From the NCBI GenBank assembly GCA_963785075.1, contig CAWATW010000010.1, forward strand, positions 124,001-188,000: 64,000 nucleotides of DNA. Direction: 5' to 3'. Positions within the stretch are counted from its first letter, which is position 1. Each line of letters begins with the position of its first letter. The notes beneath the pieces are model-generated. The model had not been told where the DNA came from. It saw nothing but the letters and a program-made list of their open reading frames with translations, and made no database searches. This DNA is from JAOUGY01 sp963785075 (GTDB lineage Bacteria > Actinomycetota > Acidimicrobiia > Spongiisociales > ZC4RG35). Position numbers and translations under genes: made by a program. Below, in pieces: positions 1 through 7,711 of this stretch.

Positions 1-18
1 AAGACGTACGACCGAAGA

Positions 19-879
19 TCAATACCGCTCGCCACTGGTTCCTCCCTCTCCGGTCACGATGCTCACGCCGGCCGATGCGCCGATCCTGGTGGCTCCGGCC
101 GCCATCATGGCACGAACGTCGTCCACGGTGCGGATGCCGCCGGACGCCTTGATGCCCATCTGCGGCCCGACGGTCTCACGCATGAGAAGCACGTCGTGCA
201 CGGTCGCACCTCCGCCACCGAAGCCGGTGGAGGTCTTCACGAAGTCTGCCCGGGACACCTTGGAGAGATGCGAGGCGACGACCTTCTCCTCGTCTGTGAG
301 CATCGCCGTCTCGAGAATCACCTTGTTCAGTCCACCTACTTCATGGCAGGCATCGCTGATGCGAGCGATGTCGTCTGCGACGAGGGTGTGATCGCCTGAC
401 TTGAGAGCGCCGATGTTTATCACCATGTCGATCTCACGAGCGCCATCCCGGAGGGCCTGCCGGGCTTCCATGGCCTTGATCTGTGGCACCATCGCTCCGA
501 AGGGGAACCCTACGACCGAAGCGACTCTCACCGACGAGCCACGCACCCGGTCTGCGCATCGGCGGACCCAGGTGGGATTCACGCACACCGATGCAAAGCC
601 GTACTCGACCGCCTCGTCGCAGAGCTTGTCCACATCGGCCGACGTGGCGTCGGGTTTGAGCAGGGTGTGATCGATCGTGTGAGCGAGATCGCGTGGGACG
701 TCGGCGCCTGCACCTCGATAGCTGACACGAGAGGCGCCGTTGTGTACGACCTCCCGGACCTTGTCCGATGATCGGGCGGCGCATGCGCCGTCGCAATCGC
801 AGAAGTCTTCTGTGCCTGCGAGGTGAGCGAGGACCTGTCTGGTGACGGCATCGACGATGGCGTCTCTGTCGGTGGTCAC
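19..879 (-). CDS. deoC: Deoxyribose-phosphate aldolase with microcompartment-type N-terminal extension
   Basis: Splits 2-deoxyribose 5-phosphate into acetaldehyde and glyceraldehyde 3-phosphate through a lysine Schiff base. The aldolase core starts near residue 62 (RDLAHTIDHTLLKPD); Asp151 (EIDMVINIG), Schiff-base Lys215 (FVKTSTGFG) and Lys244 (IKASGGIR) are all present. The odd part is about 60 extra N-terminal residues: a short amphipathic helix at residues 5-21 (AIVDAVTRQVLAHLAG) and a linker with a Cys cluster (CDCDGAC, residues 27-33). This layout matches the encapsulation peptides of bacterial-microcompartment cargo. The GTG start overlaps the rpiB stop by 4 bases (GTGA), implying translational coupling. 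Transcription runs leftward out of the window, where partners should lie. The enzyme identity is firm; the compartment role is inferred. Confidence 0.95.
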   Translation of the reverse strand: MTTDRDAIVDAVTRQVLAHLAGTEDFCDCDGACAARSSDKVREVVHNGASRVSYRGAGADVPRDLAHTIDHTLLKPDATSADVDKLCDEAVEYGFASVCVNPTWVRRCADRVRGSSVRVASVVGFPFGAMVPQIKAMEARQALRDGAREIDMVINIGALKSGDHTLVADDIARISDACHEVGGLNKVILETAMLTDEEKVVASHLSKVSRADFVKTSTGFGGGGATVHDVLLMRETVGPQMGIKASGGIRTVDDVRAMMAAGATRIGASAGVSIVTGEGGTSGERY

Positions 880-1451
880 TGGCTACTCCTGAATCGACGA
901 TCGATCTCCATGATCTTGTCCACCCTGCGGGCGTGACGGCCTTCCGACCACGGAGTATCCAGCCAGGTCTCGACGATCTGAAGTGCGAGATTCCGCCCGA
1001 TCAACCCGGCTCCGAGGGTCAGGACGTTAGCGTGATTGTGCTCCCGGCTGTTCATCGCCGATGACACGTCGTAGCAGAGCGCGGCCCGGATTCCCGGCAC
1101 TTTGTTGGCGACCATCGCCGAGCCTATGCCGGCTCCGTCCACTACGACTCCGTAGCTGCACTCGGCCGATGCCACCTTTTCGGCGACAGCCAAGGCGAAG
1201 TCGGGATAGTCGACGGCATCTGACGAGTCAGTCCCGCAGTCCACGACCCGGTGCCCGCGCTCTTTGAGCCGGAAAGCGAGGAAGTCCTTGAGGGGATACC
1301 CGCCGTGGTCTGCGCCGATGGCGATGGAAGCGAGGTCATCCGGTGGTGGCGCCTGGGATGCCGGCGTGGTCTCGTGCTCCGGTTCGGTACCGGCCATGAG
1401 ACCATCCACGACCTGTGCCACCAAGGCACGGATCTCATGCTCGGACGGCAT
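876..1451 (-). CDS. rpiB: Ribose-5-phosphate isomerase B family protein with N-terminal targeting helix
   Basis: RpiB/LacAB-family sugar-phosphate isomerase (ribose 5-phosphate to ribulose 5-phosphate in the family). The core begins near residue 42 (SIAIGADHGG) and includes the phosphate-binding loop DGAGIG (about 105-110) and the SREHNHANVL segment. The catalytic Cys of E. coli RpiB (CGTGIG) is replaced by Asp here; the mycobacterial enzymes also lack that Cys. About 40 extra N-terminal residues form an amphipathic helix (residues 3-19, EIRALVAQVVDGLM) and a Pro/Ala/Gln-rich linker, like a microcompartment encapsulation peptide and like the extension on DeoC. Start: ATG at 1451 behind GGAGG; the frame stays open further upstream but has no better start. 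First gene of a coupled rpiB-deoC pair. Confidence 0.9.
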   Translation of the reverse strand: MPSEHEIRALVAQVVDGLMAGTEPEHETTPASQAPPPDDLASIAIGADHGGYPLKDFLAFRLKERGHRVVDCGTDSSDAVDYPDFALAVAEKVASAECSYGVVVDGAGIGSAMVANKVPGIRAALCYDVSSAMNSREHNHANVLTLGAGLIGRNLALQIVETWLDTPWSEGRHARRVDKIMEIDRRFRSSQ

Positions 1452-1556
1452 CGGACCTCCGCGTTTCCATGAGCCGATGCTAGATCCCGATGCAATGGGC
1501 GTGGCGGGACCGTTGACATTCGGTGTCATCTCCCGGTCACTGTCGCCGGCCGGCGA

Positions 1557-1569
1557 TAGGCTTCGGAGG
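1557..1569 (+). promoter_or_regulatory. Leaderless -10 element for the 149-aa gene
   Basis: TAGGCT, six bases, then the GTG start at 1569. This is the spacing expected when the transcript begins at the start codon. A GGAG directly abuts the GTG and is too close to act as a ribosome-binding site. Confidence 0.5.
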
Positions 1570-2018
1570 TGACTGAAGATCCGGCCTTCGTCTGGAACCG
1601 CCCCCGCCGACCACGCGTCGCGACCGTCTCGGCGCACCATGCCGAGACGATCGACGACCGGGCGGCCGCCACCGGTCCCGATCCGGCAGATCGACCGGAG
1701 GTGGCTCGTGACCTGCTTCCCCGATCCGAGAGTCCCGATGAGCCCAATGCAGTTCTCGTGCCACTCGATCAGTGGTCACGGATCCTGAACCAGCTCGGCA
1801 ATCTCCACGAAGCGGGTCAGCAACTGGCAGATGCGCGGGAGCGTGCCGCCAAGGCCGAGACGGAGTCCGAATTCCTGCGCGAGCGGCTGAAAGAGATGCG
1901 CTCCAAGGTCGAGCTGATGGAGGAGAGGGCCGCCACGCCCCCGCCCGAGCCCGAGCCCGAGCCCACGTTTGGAGTGTGGTTTCTGAGGCGCCAGCTTCAG
2001 CGGCGCCGGAAAAGCTGA
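1569..2018 (+). CDS. Conserved-type hypothetical protein with coiled coil
   Basis: A 149-residue protein of unknown function, divergent from rpiB. Residues 1-60 are low-complexity and charged. Residues about 60-122 (PLDQWSRILNQLGNLHEAGQ onwards) form a continuous heptad-like, Glu/Arg/Leu-rich coiled coil. A Pro-Glu repeat (PPPEPEPEPEP) then leads to a basic tail ending in RRQLQRRRKS. No signal peptide or membrane segment is visible. The codon pattern (strong third-position G/C) supports coding. It may be a small actinobacterial scaffold or regulatory coiled-coil protein; I see no motif that decides. Confidence 0.7.
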   Translation: MTEDPAFVWNRPRRPRVATVSAHHAETIDDRAAATGPDPADRPEVARDLLPRSESPDEPNAVLVPLDQWSRILNQLGNLHEAGQQLADARERAAKAETESEFLRERLKEMRSKVELMEERAATPPPEPEPEPTFGVWFLRRQLQRRRKS

Positions 2019-2136
2019 CGCCTCAGGCGTGTCGAGTGGCGTGCTTTGAGCTGCCGACCATGGTCGATGCTGGTTCCCGCCCGGGTCGGCCGCCGATGCG
2101 GATCAGTGCTGGCATCGCCGAGCACTGAGGACGAGG

Positions 2137-2149
2137 TAGGTTGCTCCGA
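2137..2149 (+). promoter_or_regulatory. Leaderless -10 element for the DNA glycosylase
   Basis: TAGGTT followed by exactly six bases and the ATG at 2149; no Shine-Dalgarno sequence precedes the start. Confidence 0.5.
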
Positions 2150-3033
2150 TGCCCGTGAGACACCTGCAGATCGACGGTCCGCTCGATCTGCGGCGGACCA
2201 CTCGACCGCTGGGGCTTGCGTGGGCGGGTCGCAACGAGCTTGGTTGGTGGAAGGCGATGCGGACCCCCTCGGGGCCTGCCACCGTGAGGATCTGGAGAGA
2301 TCGCGACGCCGTTGCCCTCGAGGCATGGGGTCGCGGAGCCGAGTGGGCCCTCGAGAATGGTGCTGACATGGTGGGGGCGACCGATCTCGGACACTCTTGG
2401 ACGTCGGACCACCCGACGGTCGCGGAATTGCAGAGAAGACGGCCGGGACAGCGGCTCGGGCGAACCAGGCTGGTCTTCGAGGCTGCTGTGTACGCGGTGG
2501 TCGGTCAGAAGGTCACAGGCAAGGAGGCAGCCTCCGGCCTCCGGGGAATCACGCGACGCTTCTCCGAGCCGGCGCCCGGACCGCACCCGACGCTCTGGCT
2601 GCCGCCCGACCCGGAGAGGATGGCCGAGAGCGCGTATCACGCATACCACGATCTCGGGATCGAGAAGAGGCGTGCGGATACGCTCCGCAGGCTGGCGATG
2701 GACGCGAATCGGGTCGATCGGTTGGCGGATGTCGACGTCGCGACCGCAATCCGATACCTCGCTCGAATTCGGGGCGTGGGGGAGTGGACCGTCAACGAGA
2801 CGCTGGTGATCAGCCACGGTCACGCCGATGCAGTATCCGTTGGCGACTACCACCTCAAGAACGTCGTGTCGTGGCAACTCGCCGGGGAGGCGCAGGGCAC
2901 CGACGAGCGCATGCTCGAACTGCTCGAGCCGTTCCGTCCACATCGGGCGCGCGTGGTACGCCTACTCGAGGCGGCCGGCGGGCCTCCACGCCGGGGTCCG
3001 CGGCTGACTGTGCGAGGCTTCGAGTCGTTCTGA
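2149..3033 (+). CDS. HhH-GPD family DNA glycosylase (AlkA / 3-methyladenine type)
   Basis: Base-excision repair glycosylase that removes damaged bases, probably alkylated purines. The C-terminal half carries the helix-hairpin-helix and Gly/Pro-Asp signature: LARIRGVGEWTVNETL (about 204-219), followed by VGDYHLKN, whose Asp is the expected catalytic residue. Residues about 103-125 (RLVFEAAVYAVVGQKVT) match the helix in AlkA-like enzymes that precedes the HhH. No iron-sulfur Cys cluster is seen, which argues against the EndoIII/MutY branch. At 294 residues it has normal AlkA-like length. The N-terminal domain is less conserved, so the exact substrate is not known. Translation probably starts leaderless. 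Confidence 0.85.
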   Translation: MPVRHLQIDGPLDLRRTTRPLGLAWAGRNELGWWKAMRTPSGPATVRIWRDRDAVALEAWGRGAEWALENGADMVGATDLGHSWTSDHPTVAELQRRRPGQRLGRTRLVFEAAVYAVVGQKVTGKEAASGLRGITRRFSEPAPGPHPTLWLPPDPERMAESAYHAYHDLGIEKRRADTLRRLAMDANRVDRLADVDVATAIRYLARIRGVGEWTVNETLVISHGHADAVSVGDYHLKNVVSWQLAGEAQGTDERMLELLEPFRPHRARVVRLLEAAGGPPRRGPRLTVRGFESF

Positions 3034-3051
3034 CACCGAGCGGCCCGCTGG

Positions 3052-3891
3052 TCAAGCCTCGATGAAGTCGGCGATGAGCTCTCCGACCACCGCGGGATCC
3101 CGAACATCGGAGTGGGTCGCTCCCGGGAGGGTGATCAACCGGGCGTCCCGGCCGGCAGTCTCGAGATCCGAACCGAGATCGGTTGAGAACGACATCGGAA
3201 CCACTTCGTCGGCATCCCCGTGCACGAGGAGCAGCCGCAGGTCTGCCGGGGCAGTCTCGACGTAGGTGCGCGGGTTGCCTTCTGCCCACAGGTCCGGCGC
3301 CTCGTCGAGTGTGGCGCCGAACAACGTGCTCAGGATCGCGATCCGTGTCACGTCATAAGGCCCGGCGAGGCCGACGAAGCCTTGGACCGGCGGGACTTCG
3401 CCGGTGGCGCAATGGAAGGTGTCGGACCCCAACACCACGAGGGCGGCCAGCTGGGCACCAGCGGAGTGGGCGACCACCCACAGGTCATCGGGTGTCGTGC
3501 TGTATCGGTCAGCCGCCTCGCGTGCTGCGACGATCCCGCACGCCACGTCCTCCACGATGTCCGGGAAGCGTCCGCCCTGGTCCATGGCCCGATACGTGAT
3601 GTTGAACGCCACCATGTCCCGCGATGCGAGATCGGCTGCCAGGGGAGCCATCTGGGCCGGATCGCCGGACACCCAGGCACCGCCGTGAACCGTCACCACC
3701 ACAGGCCAATCCCCGATCTCGGGAGGAGCGAACACCTCGACGCTCGAACTCGCCGTCCGCACCAGCTCGCCGCGAGGCACCGTCGAGGCCGTGGAGGAAG
3801 GCGGGGTGTCGCTGGTCGCGGGGCTCGCCGTCGATGCCCCCGAGCACGCCGCAATCAGGAGTGCGGCAACGGTCGAAGCGATCTTCCTCAT
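3052..3891 (-). CDS. Secreted lipoprotein alpha/beta hydrolase (carboxylesterase, BD-FAE-like)
   Basis: Alpha/beta-hydrolase with esterase features: oxyanion motif VTVHGGAWVSGD, nucleophile elbow VAHSAGAQ (Ser in AHSAG), late acid VHGDADEVVP and His in GATHSD, in the normal order. The first 17 residues are a lipoprotein signal ending in a lipobox (LLIAACSG), followed by a Ser/Thr/Pro-rich spacer, so it should be anchored outside the membrane. The frame is open about 460 bases further upstream, but that stretch lacks coding character; ATG at 3891 is chosen because it places the signal peptide correctly. The natural substrate is unknown. It is convergent with the DNA glycosylase gene. Confidence 0.85.
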   Translation of the reverse strand: MRKIASTVAALLIAACSGASTASPATSDTPPSSTASTVPRGELVRTASSSVEVFAPPEIGDWPVVVTVHGGAWVSGDPAQMAPLAADLASRDMVAFNITYRAMDQGGRFPDIVEDVACGIVAAREAADRYSTTPDDLWVVAHSAGAQLAALVVLGSDTFHCATGEVPPVQGFVGLAGPYDVTRIAILSTLFGATLDEAPDLWAEGNPRTYVETAPADLRLLLVHGDADEVVPMSFSTDLGSDLETAGRDARLITLPGATHSDVRDPAVVGELIADFIEA

Positions 3892-4213
3892 CCTCGAGCG
3901 AGTGTACGAAGCGCTCGAAACTGTGAGAGACCCGCCTCGGTGCCACGTCCGACCGAATGGCCTCGCTCGCCTCTCGTGATGACCGGCGGTGAGTCCGTCG
4001 GGCACACCGGGGTTGTCGGGCACGGGCGCAGCCGTTCGGTACGGCAATCGAGGCGCCGCGGTCCGAGGGCTTCGCCGAAGCTGTGTGGTGCACCCGGGCA
4101 ACGGCCGCCGCTCGTCGGTCCTCCGAGCGCACGGCGCCGAACGCAACCGAAGGTGCCGGGCGTCGAGGTGCCCGAGGTGAGATATGGCACTTCGCTCGGC
4201 GCCTGGCGGCGAC
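3892..4213. other. Intergenic region without recognised feature
   Basis: About 320 bases between two leftward genes. Several short frames are open in both directions, as expected at this GC content, but none has a believable start, domain or codon pattern. It probably holds the promoter of the lipoprotein hydrolase; TACACT lies nine bases before that gene's ATG. Confidence 0.5.
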
Positions 4214-4924
4214 CTACACGCGTTCGAGAAGCGTGGTCGACAGCTTGGAGGCAGCAGCCTCGTCGACCATCCACACCACCTCACCGTGGGCGCGACGCAA
4301 CAGTTGAGCAGGTACGGACCCATCGGGTCCTTCGAGCGCAGTGGCCACCGCATCCGCCTTCGACTCGCCGGCAGCGAGCATCAGGACGAGTGCTGCTCGC
4401 TGGATCATCTTCACCGTGGCAGTCAGCCGCCAGGTGTTGAGCTGGGGGACTTCGTTGTGAATGAACCAGCGCGTGGTCTCACCCAATGCCTCGGTCTCCG
4501 GGAAGAGCGAGGCCGTGTGGCCGTCGGCACCCAACCCGAGCAGCACGACATCAGCTGCCCCGTCAGGCACGATTCGACGCAGATCTGCCTCGTAATAGGC
4601 CGCAGAGTCCGCGGCCGTGAGGTACTCGGACCATCGCGGTCGAAAGAAGCGGGCGTCGATATGGTCAACGAGGACCTCCGAAACCATCCGTCCGTTCGAG
4701 TCCTCGTGATCGTGAGGCACCCAACGCTCGTCCGACAGCCAGAGATCCACCATGTCCCAGGGAACAGCGGCCCATCGGAGCTGCTCGTAGGTCGATCTCG
4801 GGGTCGATCCGCCGGCCAGACCGACCGTCACGCGGGGGCGGTCCGATCCCTTGATGGCCGTCGTGATGGCGGCAGTTGCACCCGCAGCCAGGTCGTCGGG
4901 GTTGGGGAAGACGATCACCCTCAT
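4214..4924 (-). CDS. pgl: 6-phosphogluconolactonase
   Basis: Second enzyme of the oxidative pentose phosphate pathway, hydrolysing 6-phosphoglucono-1,5-lactone. Family motifs are clear: VGLAGGSTPRSTYEQL (about 34-49), WLSDERWVPHDHEDSNGRM (about 60-79) and LLGLGADGHTASLFP (about 128-142). At 236 residues it has typical length for this GlcN-6-P isomerase-like fold. The frame is open well upstream, but ATG at 4924 gives the normal N-terminus; TACCCT lies eight bases before it, so the transcript is nearly leaderless. It stands alone here, without zwf or gnd. Divergent from the solute-binding gene at 4972. Confidence 0.93.
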   Translation of the reverse strand: MRVIVFPNPDDLAAGATAAITTAIKGSDRPRVTVGLAGGSTPRSTYEQLRWAAVPWDMVDLWLSDERWVPHDHEDSNGRMVSEVLVDHIDARFFRPRWSEYLTAADSAAYYEADLRRIVPDGAADVVLLGLGADGHTASLFPETEALGETTRWFIHNEVPQLNTWRLTATVKMIQRAALVLMLAAGESKADAVATALEGPDGSVPAQLLRRAHGEVVWMVDEAAASKLSTTLLERV

Positions 4925-4948
4925 GTAGTAAGAGGGTACCCCTGCCGG

Positions 4949-4975
4949 TACCATCGGATCGTGATTGCCAGGTGA
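4949..4975 (+). promoter_or_regulatory. -10 element and 4-codon leaderless mini-ORF coupled to the next gene
   Basis: TACCAT (4949-4954), six bases, then GTG at 4961 opening a four-codon frame (V-I-A-R) that ends in TGA at 4973-4975. That stop overlaps the GTG (4972) of the solute-binding gene in a GTGA arrangement. A leaderless transcript would therefore begin on the mini-ORF and hand ribosomes to the real start. Inferred from spacing only. Confidence 0.4.
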
Positions 4976-5928
4976 GCGGTTGGAGAGCCGCACTCGTAGC
5001 GCTCGTGGTGGGCGGTGGAATCCTGCTTGCCGGATGGATCGTGTCGCGCCCGGCTTCCGACGAGGGGCCCGACGACACCACCGCCGACTCGTCGCCCGTC
5101 GAGGTCGACTCCGATCTGGTACTGGCGTGTGTTCCGGCGCTCGAGGTTGCCTGCGAACAGGTGGCATCTGAGCTGGGGATCGGTTTCGAGCGTTGGTCCT
5201 CGGGAGATCAGCTTCCCGAGCGAGGAGTGGTCTTGGGCCCGTCCGCCGACTTCGAGGCCGGTACCGAGGTAGGCCCGGTGGTCGTCGAGAGCCCGATCGT
5301 CGTTGCGGGGTGGAGAACCCGGTGGCAAGTGCTCGAGCTTGCATGCGGTGACAAGGTCGACGCGGCCTGCGTGGCGTCTTCACTCGGTTCGACCTGGCCG
5401 GACCTCGGTGGGAACTCGTCGTGGGGTGACTTCAAGCTCGGTCTCGTCGACCCCACCAGATCGGAGGCCGGCATGCTGGCGTGGTCGCTGTTCGAGCCCG
5501 CCCTCGGCGCAAATGGGGACTCGCTGGCTGCAGCGCTCCGCACGGTCGGACGTGATGACGCCCAGCTCATGAGTGATCTCGTGGCATTCGGCGATTCTCG
5601 CGCCGATGTCGTCGTGACGACCGAGGTGTCGGTCGCCGGCCAGTTCCAGAACGCCATCAACCGGGGAGGACGCTTCGAGATCGGCTATCCGGATGTCGGT
5701 CCATGGATGGAGTACGTGGCGGTGGGCAATGGCCGCGGCAGCGACGGGTTGATCGAAACCCTGATGAGCGAGGAAGGCGCTCGCCGATTCACGTCCGCCG
5801 GTGTCCGGCCCGCGGCTGGAGTGGTGGGTCCGCTGCCGGACGGACTCGGAACCCCCGGGGACAAGAGCCCTTCCCCGGATGACGCCACTCGTGCCACACT
5901 GACTTCGGTATGGGAGGACATTCGATGA
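4972..5928 (+). CDS. Membrane-anchored substrate-binding-like protein
   Basis: A 318-residue exported protein with an N-terminal hydrophobic segment (residues about 5-22, ALVALVVGGGILLAGWIV), an acidic Ser/Thr spacer, then a periplasmic-binding-protein-like domain. The segment with VESPIVVAGWRTRW, SWGDFKLGLVDPTRSEAGM and the late EEGARRFTSAGVRP resembles type-2 extracellular solute-binding proteins (molybdate/phosphate-like fold). There are no ABC permease genes beside it; instead it is coupled by an ATGA overlap to a VWA-domain solute-binding protein, so the pair probably acts together at the cell surface. GTG at 4972 is chosen as it puts the transmembrane segment at the N-terminus. Ligand unknown. 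Confidence 0.7.
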   Translation: MSGWRAALVALVVGGGILLAGWIVSRPASDEGPDDTTADSSPVEVDSDLVLACVPALEVACEQVASELGIGFERWSSGDQLPERGVVLGPSADFEAGTEVGPVVVESPIVVAGWRTRWQVLELACGDKVDAACVASSLGSTWPDLGGNSSWGDFKLGLVDPTRSEAGMLAWSLFEPALGANGDSLAAALRTVGRDDAQLMSDLVAFGDSRADVVVTTEVSVAGQFQNAINRGGRFEIGYPDVGPWMEYVAVGNGRGSDGLIETLMSEEGARRFTSAGVRPAAGVVGPLPDGLGTPGDKSPSPDDATRATLTSVWEDIR

Positions 5929-7709
5929 GACATTGGTCGTTGGTGGCGATCTTGGCCCTGGTGGTGTCGGCGTGTCTGCCATTCGGCGACGACGAGCCGA
6001 CGTTTGGCGATACCGCAGGTCCCGTCGACGTGCCTGATGGGTGCCGGGAGATACCGGCGCACGTCTCCTCCGAGAAGGTGACACTGTTGACCGCTCTCGC
6101 CGAGCAATTCAACGCCACCGGTCCTGAGGTCGACGGTGAATGCGTCGGCATGAGCATCTACCGGACCGCGTCTGGACGTGGTGCCTCGCTGCTGGCCGAA
6201 GGATGGCCCGAGGATCAGACCTCCGATCCGCCACCGGTGCTGTGGAGCCCGGCCTCGGCCGCCTGGGGTGCCGTGGTCAACGAACGGCTGGCCGAACAGG
6301 GGTTGCCGGCCATCACCGGCGACTTCCAACGGATCATGCTCACTCCGCTCGTGCTCGCCATGCCGCGGCCGATGGCGGAGGCGCTCGGATGGCCCGAGGC
6401 AGACATCGGTTGGCAGGACGTGCTCGACCTCTCGCAGAACCCCGAAGGATGGGGAGCTGTCGGCCATCCCGAGTGGGGCCCTTTCAAGCTCGGCAAGACC
6501 AACCCCAACTTCTCCACGTCCGGCCTGTCGGCAACCATTGCCATCTACTCGGCCGCCACGGGATCGACGGCGCCACTCACCCTGGATCAAGTCGAGTCAC
6601 CGCAAGTCGTCGACTTCGTGAGAGGCGTGGAGGCGGCGACGGTGCACTACGGAGACACGACGCTGACCTTCCTCGACAACATGCTGCGTGAGGACCTGCG
6701 CGGGCGACCGATGACCTACGCGTCTGCGGTCGCGGTCGAAGAGGTGTCTGTCATCGCCTACAACCGTGGTGACCCTGCCGACACGGGCGAGGCCTCGACG
6801 CCGCCGAATGTTCCGTTGGTCGCCATCTATCCGGAGGAGGGCACGCTCTTCAGCGACAATCCCGCCTTCATCCTCGACGCCGACTGGGTCGATGACGTCG
6901 ATCGCCAGGCTGCCCAGATGTTCGTCGACTTCGTCGTCGACGACCCCGAGAATCAGGCATCAGTGCTCGAGTTCGGTTTCCGTCCCGGCAATCCGGCGGT
7001 GGCGATCGGCGAGCCGATCACCCGCGAAAACGGCCTCGATCCTTCCCAGCCCGAGACGGAGCTGCAGGTGCCGGATCCCGCAGTGCTCGCCGCTCTCATC
7101 GATTCGTGGGAGGTGAATCGCAAGACCGCCCGGGTGTTGATGCTCCTCGATGTCTCCGGCTCGATGGCCGATCTCGGTGGAAACGGCTTCACGAAGCTCG
7201 ATCTCGCCAAGCAGGCGGTTCTCGCGAGCCTCGACGAGTTCAAGGACGCCGACGAGGTCGGGCTGTGGGCATTCTCGACCCGGCTCGTCGGCGAGGATCA
7301 GGACTGGCTCGAGGTGGTGCCGATAGCCCCGCTGTCGGAGAATCGCGCTCAACTCGAATCGAGCGTGCGAGGTCTGCTGGCCGACGGTGGCACCGGGCTC
7401 TACGACTCGACGTCGGCGGCGGTCACCTCGGTGCGAGAGAGCTTCGACACGACGAAGATCAACGCAGTGATCCTGCTGTCCGACGGCGTCTGTGACGACT
7501 ACGACGACGGGTGCAACATCGATCCGCTGCTCACGCAGCTCTCGTCCAACGAGCGCGACCCCGTCCGGGTGTTCCCCGTGGCGTATGGCACGGATGCCGA
7601 TGTGGACGCGCTCCGTCAGATCGCCGAGTCTTCTCAAGCCCGGCTGTATCAGGCGACCGACCCGAGCACGATCGGTGCGGTGTTCCAACAGGTGATCTCG
7701 AACTTCTGA
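5925..7709 (+). CDS. Lipoprotein with solute-binding domain fused to VWA domain
   Basis: 594 residues. A lipoprotein signal (VAILALVVSAC) is followed by an extracellular solute-binding domain over roughly residues 40-390, then a von Willebrand A domain. The VWA metal site is intact: DVSGSM near residue 408, a Thr in DGGTGLYDST and the acidic LLSDGVCDD. Fusions of this kind are common in actinobacteria ('substrate-binding and VWA domain-containing protein'); their ligand and partners are not established. The start ATG at 5925 overlaps the preceding stop (ATGA) and has GGGAGG at a good distance. Together with the flanking genes it looks like a surface complex in which the VWA domain mediates protein contacts. 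Confidence 0.85.
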   Translation: MRHWSLVAILALVVSACLPFGDDEPTFGDTAGPVDVPDGCREIPAHVSSEKVTLLTALAEQFNATGPEVDGECVGMSIYRTASGRGASLLAEGWPEDQTSDPPPVLWSPASAAWGAVVNERLAEQGLPAITGDFQRIMLTPLVLAMPRPMAEALGWPEADIGWQDVLDLSQNPEGWGAVGHPEWGPFKLGKTNPNFSTSGLSATIAIYSAATGSTAPLTLDQVESPQVVDFVRGVEAATVHYGDTTLTFLDNMLREDLRGRPMTYASAVAVEEVSVIAYNRGDPADTGEASTPPNVPLVAIYPEEGTLFSDNPAFILDADWVDDVDRQAAQMFVDFVVDDPENQASVLEFGFRPGNPAVAIGEPITRENGLDPSQPETELQVPDPAVLAALIDSWEVNRKTARVLMLLDVSGSMADLGGNGFTKLDLAKQAVLASLDEFKDADEVGLWAFSTRLVGEDQDWLEVVPIAPLSENRAQLESSVRGLLADGGTGLYDSTSAAVTSVRESFDTTKINAVILLSDGVCDDYDDGCNIDPLLTQLSSNERDPVRVFPVAYGTDADVDALRQIAESSQARLYQATDPSTIGAVFQQVISNF

Positions 7710-7711
7710 TC

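Noticed and set aside
1513..1518. TTGACA as -35 of the 149-aa gene
   Set aside because: The gap to the TAGGCT -10 is far longer than 16-19 bases, and no other -10 is at the right distance.
2023..2943. 306-codon frame antisense to the DNA glycosylase
   Set aside because: No domain; the plus-strand glycosylase motifs are clear.
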